A stretch of DNA of 64,000 nt from Streptomyces aidingensis (lineage in GTDB: Bacteria; Actinomycetota; Actinomycetes; Streptomycetales; Streptomycetaceae). The notes beneath the pieces were generated by a model. That model worked only from the letters and a program-made list of their open reading frames with translations, was not told where the DNA came from and did no database searches. Made by a program: the position numbers and the translations under genes. Positions 1 to 10,236 of this stretch are shown piece after piece. How positions within the stretch are numbered: the first letter of the stretch is position 1; the number at the start of each line of letters is the position of its first letter. The stretch lies in the NCBI RefSeq assembly GCF_900112355.1, contig NZ_FOLM01000008.1, positions 186,001-250,000 of the forward strand. The letters are read 5' to 3'.

Positions 1-2
1 GC

Positions 3-1118
3 AGCTGCCCGGCCTCGCTGGAGCAGTCCGGCGGCCGGGTGGTGCTGCTCAGCGGGGAGCCGGCCGAGAACGGCGGCTCCAGCGTGTGCCGCACCGTGAC
101 CCTGCTGGACATCGGCACCGGGGAGCAGGTGTGGAGCGTCGACGTGCCCGGCCTGGCCCACCACGAGGACGTCTATCCGGGATCCCAGGACACTCCGGTG
201 ATCTTCGGGGACCGGGTGCTGGTCAGCTCGGCGGCGGGCGGGCACATCCTGTCCCTGGAGACCGGCGAGCCGGTCGTCGAGGCGGAGCCGGTCCGGGAAT
301 GCTTCGCCTACCGGTACGCGGTCTTCGGCGACACCCTGCTCCAGCGGCTCACCTGCGGCCAGAGCGGCGGCGGTGGCCTGGGCAAGGGCGGTGCGCTGGT
401 CGCCTGGGGCCAGAACGGTGAGGAGCTCTGGTCCTGGCGGCTGCCGGCCGACGATGCCCGCGTCGACGGGGTGATCTCGCTGGAGCCGCTGGTGGCGGAG
501 GTCACGTCCGGCAACCGGTCCCAGGTCTGGCACATCGATCCGGCAACCGGGGAGCACTCGGTGGTGCTGGCGGACTATGACGAGACCCGGGGATTCCCCT
601 GTGTGCCCGGAGGGCTGCGGAACTGCCCGCGCGCGCTGGTCGCGGACGGCAGGCTGGTCATGCAGGTCGAGCTGCCGCACATCAACCCCGGCGATTCCGG
701 GCACGAGGGCGGCCACGGCCATCCCAACTACCAGAACCAGCTGGTGGCCCTGGACCTGGCCGACGGCAGCGAGGTGTGGCGCACCGAGCGGGTGCAGAAC
801 CGCAAGCTGGGCCTGGTGACCGTCGACGGCGACCGGATCATCGCCTACCAGGAGCCGAAGCGGATCGGCACCAAGGGCGACGGCGTGCCCGCCATGGTCG
901 TCGCGGTGGACCCGTCCTCGGGCGCGGTCACCCCGGTGATGGCGATGGGGCCGGAGACGTACCGGCCGCCGCTGCGGGCCCTGAGCGAGCAGAGCTACTT
1001 CGGCAAGGTCACCAATGTCCGCCCGGCCTGGGACAACGGCCGCTTCGCCATGATGCAGACCTCGCTCATGCGGCAGAACGACGGGGTCCTGGAGACCCTG
1101 GTGTTCACCCGGCCCTGA
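3..1118 (+). CDS. PQQ-type beta-propeller protein, 5' truncated by window edge
   Basis: The reading frame is open from the first bases of the window to the stop at 1118, so the start lies upstream; 371 residues are visible. The sequence has repeated blade-like segments such as DIGTGEQVWSVDVPG, LETGEPV, VALDLADGSEVWRTE and AVDPSSGAV. This is the pattern of PQQ-binding-like beta-propeller repeat proteins of actinomycetes. Members are usually extracytoplasmic proteins of unknown ligand with an N-terminal membrane anchor, which would be outside this window. No enzyme motif is recognisable. It lies 77 bp upstream of rlmN on the same strand. The family assignment is reasonable; the function is unknown. 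Confidence 0.75.
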   Translation, partial: SCPASLEQSGGRVVLLSGEPAENGGSSVCRTVTLLDIGTGEQVWSVDVPGLAHHEDVYPGSQDTPVIFGDRVLVSSAAGGHILSLETGEPVVEAEPVRECFAYRYAVFGDTLLQRLTCGQSGGGGLGKGGALVAWGQNGEELWSWRLPADDARVDGVISLEPLVAEVTSGNRSQVWHIDPATGEHSVVLADYDETRGFPCVPGGLRNCPRALVADGRLVMQVELPHINPGDSGHEGGHGHPNYQNQLVALDLADGSEVWRTERVQNRKLGLVTVDGDRIIAYQEPKRIGTKGDGVPAMVVAVDPSSGAVTPVMAMGPETYRPPLRALSEQSYFGKVTNVRPAWDNGRFAMMQTSLMRQNDGVLETLVFTRP

Positions 1119-1195
1119 GCCGGCCGGCACCGGACCGCCGTGGTGCCCGGCGGCGGGACCGGGCACCGGGCCGGGTCTGCGACACTGGAACGGTT

Positions 1196-2302
1196 ATGCC
1201 CAAGCCCGGAGAACTCATCTTTGCCGCGCCGCGGGGTGCCGTCATGCCGCCGCGCCACCTCGCCGACCTCAGCCCCGCCGAGCGCCGGGAGGCCGTCGCC
1301 GGACTGGGCGAGAAGCCCTTCCGCGCCCGCCAGCTCTCGCAGCACTACTTCGCCCGCCTGACCGACGACCCGGCGCACTGGACGGACATCCCGGCCGCCG
1401 CCCGGGAGCGGCTGGCGGAGGAACTGCTGCCGCCGCTGATGACCGAGGTGCGCCAGATGTCCTGCGACAACGGCGCCACCCGCAAGACCCTGTGGAAGCT
1501 GCACGACGGCACCCTGGTGGAGTCGGTGCTGATGCGCTACCCGGACCGGGTCACCATGTGCGTCTCCTCGCAGGCGGGCTGCGGCATGAACTGCCCGTTC
1601 TGCGCCACCGGCCAGGCCGGGCTGGACCGCAATCTGTCCACCGCCGAGATCGTGCACCAGATCGTGGCCGGTATGCGGGCGCTGCGCGACGGCGAGATCC
1701 CCGGCGGCCCGGCCCGGCTGTCCAACATCGTCTTCATGGGCATGGGCGAGCCGCTGGCCAACTACAAGCGGGTGCTGGGCGCGGTCCGCCGGCTGACCGA
1801 CCCGGCGCCGGACGGGCTGGGCCTGTCCCAGCGCGGCATCACCGTCTCCACGGTGGGGCTGGTGCCGGCCATCCGGAAGCTCACCGAGGAAGGGCTGAAG
1901 TGCCGGCTGGCGGTCTCGCTGCACGCCCCGGACGACGAACTGCGCGACACCCTGGTGCCGGTGAACACCCGCTGGAAGGTGCGCGAGGTGCTGGACGCGG
2001 CCTGGGTCTACGCCGAGGTCTCCGGCCGCCGGGTGTCGGTGGAGTACGCGCTGATCAGGGACATCAACGACCAGGCGTGGCGGGCCGATCTGCTGGGCCG
2101 GCTGCTCAGGAACCGCCGGGCGCATGTGAATCTGATCCCGCTGAACCCCACGCCCGGCTCCAAGTGGACCGCCTCCCGGCCCGAGGACGAGCGGGCGTTC
2201 GTGGCCGCGCTGGAGGCGCACGGCGTGCCGGTGACGGTCCGGGACACCCGCGGCCAGGAGATCGACGGCGCCTGCGGTCAGCTCGCCGCGACCGAGCGCT
2301 GA
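1196..2302 (+). CDS. rlmN: 23S rRNA (A2503-C2)/tRNA (A37-C2) methyltransferase RlmN
   Basis: A cytoplasmic radical-SAM enzyme (368 aa) that methylates C2 of an adenine in 23S rRNA and tRNA. The 4Fe-4S motif CxxxCxxC is at Cys129, Cys133 and Cys136 (CGMNCPFC). Cys122 and Cys360 (IDGACGQLA) occupy the places of the methyl-carrying and resolving cysteines of the family. The IVFMGMGEPLANY and NLIPLNPTPGS blocks are also characteristic. The frame is open further upstream, but ATG 1196 gives the normal RlmN length and N-terminus. Length and all key residues are typical, so the call is secure. It is a single gene between the propeller protein and the thiamine operon. Confidence 0.97.
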   Translation: MPKPGELIFAAPRGAVMPPRHLADLSPAERREAVAGLGEKPFRARQLSQHYFARLTDDPAHWTDIPAAARERLAEELLPPLMTEVRQMSCDNGATRKTLWKLHDGTLVESVLMRYPDRVTMCVSSQAGCGMNCPFCATGQAGLDRNLSTAEIVHQIVAGMRALRDGEIPGGPARLSNIVFMGMGEPLANYKRVLGAVRRLTDPAPDGLGLSQRGITVSTVGLVPAIRKLTEEGLKCRLAVSLHAPDDELRDTLVPVNTRWKVREVLDAAWVYAEVSGRRVSVEYALIRDINDQAWRADLLGRLLRNRRAHVNLIPLNPTPGSKWTASRPEDERAFVAALEAHGVPVTVRDTRGQEIDGACGQLAATER

Positions 2303-2396
2303 GGCGCGCTTTGGGCCTCGCCGTCCGGATGTGGCGGGGGTGCGGGGCCGGCGGTGCCGGGGGTGGGCTAGGGTGAGCGGTCGAACATACGCACAT

Positions 2397-2498
2397 TCCG
2401 ACAGGGGAGCGCTCGCAGCGCTGAGAGTGCGGCGGAAACGGCCGCAGACCCTTCGAACCTCGCCCGATACGGTCCGGCCGGCGGGTAGGGAGCTCGGA
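2397..2498 (+). promoter_or_regulatory. TPP riboswitch (THI box)
   Basis: The conserved TPP-aptamer blocks occur in order: AGGGGAGC near 2402, GCGCTGAGAGTGCGG near 2419, ACCCTTCGAACCT near 2449 and GCGGGTAGGGAGCT near 2481. A short closing stem can form between TCCGA (2397-2401) and TCGGA (2494-2498). It lies 54 bp upstream of the thiamine-type binding protein gene, on the same strand. That is the expected target for repression by thiamine pyrophosphate. Confidence 0.93.
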
Positions 2499-2504
2499 CT
2501 CTCA

Positions 2505-2549
2505 TGCTGCTCGCGGGGCTCCGTTCCCCGCACCCTTACGAAAGCAGCA
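2505..2549 (+). promoter_or_regulatory. Putative riboswitch expression platform covering the ribosome binding site
   Basis: Directly after the aptamer, TGCTGCT (2505-2511) can pair with AGCAGCA (2543-2549), which ends two bases before the ATG at 2552. An inner hairpin GCGGGG/CCCCGC (2513-2518 with 2526-2531) fits inside it. Folding would occlude the initiation region, which suggests control of translation rather than termination. No U-run follows. The pairing is seen in the sequence; the mechanism is inferred. Confidence 0.5.
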
Positions 2550-2551
2550 CG

Positions 2552-3649
2552 ATGAAGCGCACGGCCACCCCCCATCTCGCGGCGGCGACGGCACTCGGAC
2601 TCGCGGTGCTCGCCGGCTGCGGCGGCTCCGGCACGGACGGCTCCGGCTCCGGCGGGGCCCCGGCGGCACCGCCCGCCACGGTCACCCTGGTCACCCACGA
2701 CTCCTTCAACGTCTCCGACGAGGTGCTGGAGACCTTCACCGCGGACACCGGCTTCGAGGTCGAGATCCTGCGCGGCGGCGATGCCGGCGTGATGGTCAAC
2801 CAGGCGGTGCTCACGGCCGGCAACCCGCAGGGCGATGTGCTGTTCGGCGTGGACAACACGCTGCTCTCCCGGGCCGTCGAGGGCGAGGTGTTCCAGCCCT
2901 ACCGGGCGGCCGGGCTGGACCTGGTGCCCGAGGAACTGCGTCCGGCCGGTGACGTCCCGGTCGTCCCGGTGGACACCGGTGACATCTGCGTCAACTACGA
3001 CCGCGGCTGGTTCGCCGAGCAGGGCGTGGCCCCGCCGGAGACGCTGGACGACCTGACCGCCCCGGAGTACCGGGATCTGCTGGTGGTGGAGAACCCGGCC
3101 ACCTCCTCGCCCGGTCTGGGGTTCCTGCTGGCCACCGTCGCCGCCTACGGCGAGGACGGCTGGCAGGACTGGTGGCGGCGTCTGGCCGGCAACGGCGTCG
3201 AGGTGGTGGACGGCTGGGAGCAGGCCTACTACGACCACTTCTCCGGCGCGAGCGGCGGCACCGGCGGCGGCGACCGCCCGCTGGTGGTCAGCTATGCCAC
3301 CAGCCCGCCCGCCGAGGTGGTCTACGGCACCGGTCCCGAGCCCGAGCAGGCGCCCACCGGCGTCGCCACCGGCACCTGCTTCCGCCAGATCGAGTACGCC
3401 GGCCTGCTGGCCGGGGCCGCCAACCCGGAGGGCGGCAAGGCCCTGCTGGACTTTCTGCTGGGCGAGGACTTCCAGGCCGATGTGCCGCTCCAGATGTTTG
3501 TGCACCCGGTGCGGGAGGGCGTGCCGCTCCCCGAGGTCTTCACCGCCTACGGGGTGGAGATAGCCGATCCGTACACCATGGATCCGCAGGCCATCACCGA
3601 GGGCCGGGAGCGGTGGGTGACCGAGTGGACCGAGCTGGTGCTGCGGTGA
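2552..3649 (+). CDS. thiB: Thiamine-type ABC transporter substrate-binding lipoprotein
   Basis: 365 aa. The N-terminus has basic residues, a hydrophobic stretch and a lipobox (AVLAGC), so it should be an exported lipoprotein. The rest is a ThiB/TbpA-like periplasmic-binding-protein fold (VTLVTHDSFNVSDEVLETF; DVLFGVDNTLLSRA; MFVHPVREGVPLPEVF). It would capture thiamine or a phosphorylated form and hand it to the permease encoded next. ATG 2552 was chosen over the in-frame ATG 2504 because it starts the signal peptide and follows the riboswitch. The stop is 4 bp from the permease start. The gene is controlled by the TPP riboswitch upstream. Confidence 0.92.
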   Translation: MKRTATPHLAAATALGLAVLAGCGGSGTDGSGSGGAPAAPPATVTLVTHDSFNVSDEVLETFTADTGFEVEILRGGDAGVMVNQAVLTAGNPQGDVLFGVDNTLLSRAVEGEVFQPYRAAGLDLVPEELRPAGDVPVVPVDTGDICVNYDRGWFAEQGVAPPETLDDLTAPEYRDLLVVENPATSSPGLGFLLATVAAYGEDGWQDWWRRLAGNGVEVVDGWEQAYYDHFSGASGGTGGGDRPLVVSYATSPPAEVVYGTGPEPEQAPTGVATGTCFRQIEYAGLLAGAANPEGGKALLDFLLGEDFQADVPLQMFVHPVREGVPLPEVFTAYGVEIADPYTMDPQAITEGRERWVTEWTELVLR

Positions 3650-3653
3650 CCGG

Positions 3654-5380
3654 GTGACCACCCGTCCTGTGGGCACGGCGCCGGGGACGCCGCCGGCCGG
3701 TCCGCGCCCGGCGCGCGGCTTCCCGGCTCCGGGGCGGCGGCCCCCGGGGCACGGTGCCGGCCGGCGCCGTGCCCGGCCGGCCGGGTCGGCCCTGCTGGCC
3801 CTGCCCGCCGTCTTCTTCGCGGTGTTCTTCGGCTACCCGGTGGTGGCGATCACTGCCCGGGGCCTGGGCGAGGGGCGGGCCCTGGAGGTGCTCACCGCGC
3901 CCGGCACGCGCCAGGTGCTGTGGTTCACCCTCTGGCAGGCCGCCGCCTCCACCGCGCTGACGCTGGTGCTGGCCCTGCCCGCCGCCTATGCGCTGGCCCG
4001 GTTCGCCTTCCCCGGCCGGAATCTGCTGCGCGCGCTGATCACCGTGCCGTTCGTGATGCCCACGGTGGTCGTGGGCTCGGCCTTTCTGGCGCTGCTCGGC
4101 CGGGGCGGCCTGCTGGAGCAGCTGTGGGGGGTGCGGCTGGACACCTCGGTGTGGGCGATCCTGCTGGCCCATGTGTTCTTCAACTTCTCCGTGGTGGTGC
4201 GCACCGTCGGCGGGCTGTGGGCGCAGCTCGACCCGGGGCAGGAGGAGGCCGCGCGGATGCTGGGGGCGGGGCCGTTCGCCGCCTGGCGCCGGGTCACCCT
4301 GCCCGCGCTGGCCCCGGCGCTGGCCGCCGCGGCGCTGATGGTCTTCCTCTTCACCTTCACCTCCTTCGGGGTGATCCAGGTGCTGGGCGGTCCCCGGTTC
4401 GCCACCCTGGAGGTGGAAATCTACCGGCAGACCGCGCAGTTGCTCGATCTGCCGGCCGCGGCCGTGCTGACCCTGGTGCAGTTCGGCGCGGTGGCCGCGG
4501 TGCTGGCCCTGCACGCCTGGACGGTGCGGCGCCGGGAGACCGCGCTGCGCCTGGTGGACCCGGAGCGGACCGCGCGCCGCCCGCGCGGCGCCGGCCAGTG
4601 GGCCCTGCTGGGCGGGGTGCTGCTGACGGTGGCGGTGCTGCTGGTGCTGCCGCTGGGTGTGCTGGTGGAGCGGTCCCTGTCCGGCCCGGACGGCTATGGA
4701 CTGGCGCATTACCGGGCGCTGTTCGCCTCGGACGGCACCTTTCTGGTGGCGCCCTGGGAGGCGGTGCACAATTCGCTGCGCTACGGCGCGGTGGCCACCC
4801 TGATCGCGCTGGTGGTGGGCGGGGCGGCGGCAGCCGCCCTCACCACGGACGCCGGCCGGCTGGTGCGCGGCTTCGACGCGCTGCTGATGCTGCCGCTGGG
4901 GACCTCGGCCGTCACCGTGGGCTTCGGTTTCCTGATCACCCTGGACGCCCCGCCGCTGGACCTGCGTTCCTCCTGGATCCTGGTGCCGCTGGCCCAGGCG
5001 CTGGTCGGGGTGCCGTTCGTGATCCGGATCATGCTGCCGGTGCTGCGCGCGGTGGACGACCGGCTGCGGCAGGCCGCGGCGGTGCTGGGCGCCTCGCCGG
5101 CCCGGGTCTGGCGGGAGATCGACCTGCCGCTGGCGCGGCGGGCGCTGCTGCCGGCGGCCGGGTTCGCCTTCGCGGTGTCGCTGGGCGAGTTCGGGGCCAC
5201 GGTCTTCCTGGCCCGGCCGGACGCCCCGACCCTGCCGGTGGCCGTGGCCCGGCTGCTGGGCCGGGCCGGTGAATCCGCCTACGGGCAGGCCATGGCGCTG
5301 TCCACGGTGCTGATGGCGGTCTGCCTGCTGACCCTGCTGGCCCTGGAACGGATACGCCCGCTGCGGGCCGGAGGTTTCTG

Positions 5381-5381
<1 letters not shown>
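3654..5381 (+). CDS. thiP: Thiamine-type ABC transporter permease, two fused permease domains
   Basis: A 575-aa inner-membrane permease with about twelve hydrophobic segments. Two copies of the EAA loop are visible: QEEAARMLGAGPFAAWRRV (first half) and LRQAAAVLGASPARVWREI (second half). Each contacts an ATPase subunit. This tandem-fused architecture is that of ThiP and related Fe3+/thiamine permeases. The GTG start lies 4 bp after the thiB stop and the stop codon overlaps the ATPase start (TGATG), so the three genes are translationally coupled. The N-terminal ~35 residues are Pro/Arg-rich and probably cytoplasmic. Substrate is inferred from thiB and the riboswitch. Confidence 0.92.
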
Positions 5382-6451
<1,070 letters not shown>

Positions 6452-6560
6452 GCCGGCGGGATTGCTGAAAGTTTCCGTCTGGACTGGCCGGTAGGGGTGA
6501 AGTAAATTGTCAGTCCCCTTGCTTGTCATGGGCACTCCCAACTTTCCGTGGAGAGGCCGA

Positions 6561-8162
6561 ATGAGACGGACCATCGGACGGATGCTGCCGACCCTGCTCG
6601 CCGTCACCGCGCTGCTGCTGGGCCCCACGGCCACCGCCGGGGCCACCGCGGAGCCCGATCCCGATCCCGATGCCGCCGCCGAACTGCCCCAGCAGTGGCG
6701 CAGTTACTGGGTGGACGCCTTCAACGAGGGCATCTACACCCCGGAACAGGCCGACCGCCTGGTGGCCGACGCCCTGGCCGTGAACGCCAACGCCCTGGTG
6801 GTCCAGACCGCCCGTCGGTACGACTGCTTCTGCAACCACGCCCTGTACCCGCGCACCGACGCCGCCGTGGCCCCGGCGCCCTACGACCCGCTGGCCACCG
6901 TCATCGACAAGGCGCATGCCGCCGGGCTGGAGGTGCACGCCTGGGTCAACGTCAACACCATGTGGAACAGCGCCACCCCGCCCAGCTCCCCGGACCACGT
7001 CTTCAACCTGCACGGGCCCTCCGCCGACGGCGCCGACCGCTGGCTGAACAAGCGCTCCGACGGCACCGAGCTGATCGGCGCCAACGCCTATGTGGACCCG
7101 GGCCACCCGGCCGCCGCCGACTACATCGTGCGGGCCGTCACCTCCCTGGTCACCCACTACGACGTGGACGGCATCAATCTCGACTACGTCCGCTACCCCG
7201 ACTCCAACCTGGCCCCCGGCCGCTCCGACTGGGGCTACAACGACGTCGCGGTGGCCCGCTTCCAGGCCCTCACCGGCCGCACCGACATCCCGGGTCCGGC
7301 CGACCCGCAGTGGTCCGACTGGCGCCGCGACCAGGTCACCGGCCTGGTCCGGCGGATCTATCTGGCGCTCTGGCAGGCCGATCCCACGGTGCGGCTCTCC
7401 ATGGACGCCATCACCTACGGGCACGGCCCGCAGGCGGTGGGCGGCTGGCAGGCCACCCGCACCTACACCGAGGTGCTCCAGGACTGGGCGGGCTGGCTGG
7501 AGCAGGGGATCATGGACACCGCCCTCACCATGAACTACAAGCGCGAGTGGAACCCGGACCAGGCGCTGATGTTCGCCGAGTGGTCGGAGTTCCTGGCCGA
7601 CCACCAGGCGGACCGGCAGGCGGTGAACGGCCCGGCGCTCTATCTGAACTCGGTCGCCGGCAGTGTGGCCCAGGCGCGGCGCGCCATCGCGCCGAGCGCG
7701 GCCGGCAACACCGCGGCGGGCTGGAGCGGCTACTCCTACGCCAATCCCGCCATGGCCACGGTGGGCGGCAGTCCGGCGGAGCGCCGGGCACAGCGCGACG
7801 CGCTCGCCGAGGCGCTGACCGGCGGACCGGACGCGCCGTTCGCGCAGCGGGCGGCCGTGCCGGACATGCCGTGGAAGACCAGCCCCACGGACGGGCATGT
7901 CACCGGCCGGCTGGCGCTGCGCGGCGGCGGGGTACTGGACCAGGCCCGGGTCACCCTGCGCCCGTTGACGGCCGGCGGGGAGCCGCTGACCGTGCGCTCG
8001 GACGGCAACGGCTGGTTCGGCTTCGCCCATGTGCCCGCCGGGCGCTATCTGGTGACGGCCGAACTGCCCCCGGGCGTGGCCGGTCTCCCCGTCGACGTGG
8101 TCGAGGTGACCAGGGGCGGCATCGCGGAAGCCGGCTTCCCGCCGTTTCTCGCCCTGCCCTGA
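6561..8162 (+). CDS. Secreted glycosyl-hydrolase-10-like (GHL10) family protein
   Basis: 533 aa. The N-terminus is a Sec-type signal peptide (positive start, ALLLGPTATAGATA). The main domain (about 45-400) is a TIM-barrel of the GHL10/DUF187 type: YWVDAFNEGIYTPEQADRLV, EVHAWVNVNTMWNS, DGINLDYVRYPD and LTMNYKREWNPDQALMF. The last ~90 residues resemble a carboxypeptidase-regulatory-like beta-sandwich (VTGRLALRGGGVLDQARVTL ... GWFGFAHVPAGRYLV). Homologues act on cell-wall or extracellular polysaccharides, but the substrate is not established. ATG 6561 follows GGAGAGG and begins the signal peptide; upstream in-frame starts at 6507 and 6528 lack this. It is monocistronic, convergent with the next gene. 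Confidence 0.85.
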   Translation: MRRTIGRMLPTLLAVTALLLGPTATAGATAEPDPDPDAAAELPQQWRSYWVDAFNEGIYTPEQADRLVADALAVNANALVVQTARRYDCFCNHALYPRTDAAVAPAPYDPLATVIDKAHAAGLEVHAWVNVNTMWNSATPPSSPDHVFNLHGPSADGADRWLNKRSDGTELIGANAYVDPGHPAAADYIVRAVTSLVTHYDVDGINLDYVRYPDSNLAPGRSDWGYNDVAVARFQALTGRTDIPGPADPQWSDWRRDQVTGLVRRIYLALWQADPTVRLSMDAITYGHGPQAVGGWQATRTYTEVLQDWAGWLEQGIMDTALTMNYKREWNPDQALMFAEWSEFLADHQADRQAVNGPALYLNSVAGSVAQARRAIAPSAAGNTAAGWSGYSYANPAMATVGGSPAERRAQRDALAEALTGGPDAPFAQRAAVPDMPWKTSPTDGHVTGRLALRGGGVLDQARVTLRPLTAGGEPLTVRSDGNGWFGFAHVPAGRYLVTAELPPGVAGLPVDVVEVTRGGIAEAGFPPFLALP

Positions 8163-8207
8163 GAACCCCGCGGGCACCGGCACCGCCGCCCGGCCGGCCG
8201 GGACGGA

Positions 8208-9203
8208 TCACAGCGGCCGGGCGACAGCCGTGGTCACGGCTATCAGCGCGGAGCCCAGGACGAGCAGCGCCGCGGTGCGCAGCGCGACCAGTGAACGCCG
8301 GGTGCGGCGGGCCGCGCCCAGCCGGTGCAGCAGCGCGGTGTGGCGGATCCCGGGCAGGACGGCCGGGGCGGCTGCCGCGGCCGTGGCGGCCACGGTCACC
8401 GCCGTTCCGGCCGGGCCCAGCGGGGTCCCGGCCAGCGGCCCGGCCAGCGCCAGGGCCGCGCACAGCATGCCCAGTGACCGGCCGGCGCGCGCCGCCTCGG
8501 TCTGGAGCGACCGCCCGGCCAGCAGGCGCACCGCCCCCGGCGTCCCGGCGGCCACCGCCCGGCCCGCGGCGTGCAGCAGCCCCGGTGTGACGGCCATCAG
8601 CCCGGCCGCGATCAGCGCCCAGCTCACCGCCGCGGGACCGGTCCGGACCGCGCCGAGCGCGGCTCCCGCACCCAGCCCCGCGGCACCGCCCCAGACCACG
8701 GCCCGCCGTGCCCCGCGCCCCCCGTGCCTTCCGCGGACCGGGACGCCGCCGGGCGTCGTCCGGCGGGTCCCGGGGGTCCGGCGGCGGAGGCGGAGGACGG
8801 CACCGGCCGTCGCCGCGGCGGTGGCCAGCAGCGGGGGAGCGGCCAGCAGGGTGAGCGCCGCGGGCAGCACCGCGAGCGGCGGCGGATGCAGGGGCAGGGC
8901 CGCCGCGCTGCCCAGCAGCGCGGGCAGGGCAGTGCGGGCCGCCGCCCGGCGGGCCGGGGGCAGCCCCGGCCCGGACACCTCCGGGCGGTGCTCCGCAGCC
9001 GCCGCGGCGAGCCGTGCCACCGCCGCCAGCGCCGCCAGGGGCAGGAGGCACCAGGCCGGTGCGGCCGCTGCGGCGCCCGCCCGGTCCGCGGCGGCAAGGG
9101 CCTGGTCGAACGCGGTCAGCAGCAGATGGGCCGTGGCGGCCGAGAACGCCGCCACCAGCAGCGGGCCCCCGGGGCGGCCCCGGACTAGGCGGTGAGCGAG
9201 CAT
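8208..9203 (-). CDS. Polytopic membrane protein paired with a degenerate ABC ATPase
   Basis: 331 aa, rich in Ala/Leu with about eight hydrophobic segments (for example LLVAAFSAATAHLLLTAF, AVLPAALTLLAAPPLLATA, AVTVAATAAAAAPAVLPGI). One central basic loop contains RRRTPGTRRTTPGG. No FtsX/MacB domain can be assigned by eye. The ATG overlaps the end of the ATPase-like gene by 19 bp, so the two are co-transcribed and the protein is probably the membrane partner. I do not recognise the family and no substrate can be inferred. Confidence 0.7.
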   Translation of the reverse strand: MLAHRLVRGRPGGPLLVAAFSAATAHLLLTAFDQALAAADRAGAAAAAPAWCLLPLAALAAVARLAAAAAEHRPEVSGPGLPPARRAAARTALPALLGSAAALPLHPPPLAVLPAALTLLAAPPLLATAAATAGAVLRLRRRTPGTRRTTPGGVPVRGRHGGRGARRAVVWGGAAGLGAGAALGAVRTGPAAVSWALIAAGLMAVTPGLLHAAGRAVAAGTPGAVRLLAGRSLQTEAARAGRSLGMLCAALALAGPLAGTPLGPAGTAVTVAATAAAAAPAVLPGIRHTALLHRLGAARRTRRSLVALRTAALLVLGSALIAVTTAVARPL

Positions 9204-9949
9204 GCCAGCCGGCCGTCACAGAGCGTCAGGCCGCGGTCGGCCAGTTCCACCGCCTGGGGATCGTTGCAGGCCAGCAGCATGGTGATGGCATGGGAGCGGG
9301 CGGCGGTGACCAGTGTGCGCAGCACCACCCGGCGCTCCTGCCCGTGCAGCGGCGCGGTCGGCTCGTCCGCGAACAGCACGGCCGGGCGGTGCACCAGGGC
9401 CCGGGCCACGGCCACCCGCTGCCGCTGCGCCCGGTCCAGCGCCCCGGGCCGCAGATGCGCGCAGTGCCCCACGTCCAGCCGCTCCAGCCACTGCTGCGCG
9501 GTCCGCCGGGCGGCCCGGGCCCCGGCGCCGGCCAGCAGCAGCGGCAGGGCCGCGTTCTCCCGGGCGGTGAGTTCCGGCACGAGCTGTGCGCGGTCGCCGA
9601 TCCAGCCGAACCGCTCGCGGCGCAGCCGGGCCAGCGCCGGGCTCCGCAGGGCGTGCAGCGGGATGCTGTTGAACCACACCTCGCCCCGGTCCGGCGGCAG
9701 CCTGCCGGAGAGGCAGTCCAGCAGGGTGGTCCGCCCGCTGCCGCGCCCGCCGGTGACGGCCAGGATCTCGCCCTCCCGGACCGCCAGCGAGAGATCGCGG
9801 AGCGCCGGCGACCCGGCATGCGCCCGGTGCAGCCCGCGGGTCCAGAGCACATCGTTGTCGGGGTTGTCAGGGTTGCCGAGGTTGTGAGGGTTGTGAGGGT
9901 TGTCGGGGCTGCCGGGCGGGGTGCCCGGGCGGGGCGGGGCAGTGGGCAC
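9185..9949 (-). CDS. Degenerate ABC transporter ATP-binding protein
   Basis: 254 aa from GTG 9949, chosen because GGAGG sits six bases upstream; the frame runs further but without a better start. The fold is a MacB/LolD-like ABC ATPase, but key residues are changed. Walker A is GGRGSGRTT (67-75), with Arg73 replacing the invariant Lys. The signature is LDRAQ (171-175) instead of LSGGQ. The D-loop is APLHGQ, and the H-loop His is Asn229 (LACNDPQ). Walker B (VLFADEP, 191-197) is intact. Residues 16-33 are an Asn/Pro repeat. It is co-transcribed with the membrane protein downstream. ATP hydrolysis is doubtful; it may be a binding or regulatory module. Confidence 0.82.
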   Translation of the reverse strand: MPTAPPRPGTPPGSPDNPHNPHNLGNPDNPDNDVLWTRGLHRAHAGSPALRDLSLAVREGEILAVTGGRGSGRTTLLDCLSGRLPPDRGEVWFNSIPLHALRSPALARLRRERFGWIGDRAQLVPELTARENAALPLLLAGAGARAARRTAQQWLERLDVGHCAHLRPGALDRAQRQRVAVARALVHRPAVLFADEPTAPLHGQERRVVLRTLVTAARSHAITMLLACNDPQAVELADRGLTLCDGRLACSLTA

Positions 9950-10078
9950 GCGGCACCTCCGCTGGTCGGCGGCGAAGTGCCAGGACCAACGCGCCACCGG
10001 GGCTTCGGTTACGGCGAACGGGGTACGGCGAGCGGGCCGCCGGCGCCTCCGTCCGGCCGGGCGGAGGCGCCGGGAAGG

Positions 10079-10091
10079 CGAAGAATCTTCG
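10079..10091. promoter_or_regulatory. Small inverted repeat in divergent promoter region
   Basis: CGAAGAATCTTCG is a 6-1-6 inverted repeat in the 287-bp gap between the divergently transcribed ATPase-like gene and the aldehyde dehydrogenase. A related GAATCTTTCG string follows at 10144. It could be an operator. Nothing else in this gap is recognisable. Confidence 0.25.
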
Positions 10092-10236
10092 TGGCAATGG
10101 CGAGAGGAGCGGCATTCTCGCTGCACAGACAGTGTGGCGAAGGAGAATCTTTCGCCTGTGGGGCTGTCCTGCAATCCGCTGCGGCGCCTAGTCTGGATTG
10201 TCCGACCGAGAAGGAACAGGAAGCAGGAGGGGTGCT

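Noticed and set aside
995..3676. An 893-codon open frame on the minus strand opposite rlmN and thiB
   Set aside because: Very high G+C leaves long antisense frames open. The translation is low-complexity and the opposite strand holds genes with complete motifs.
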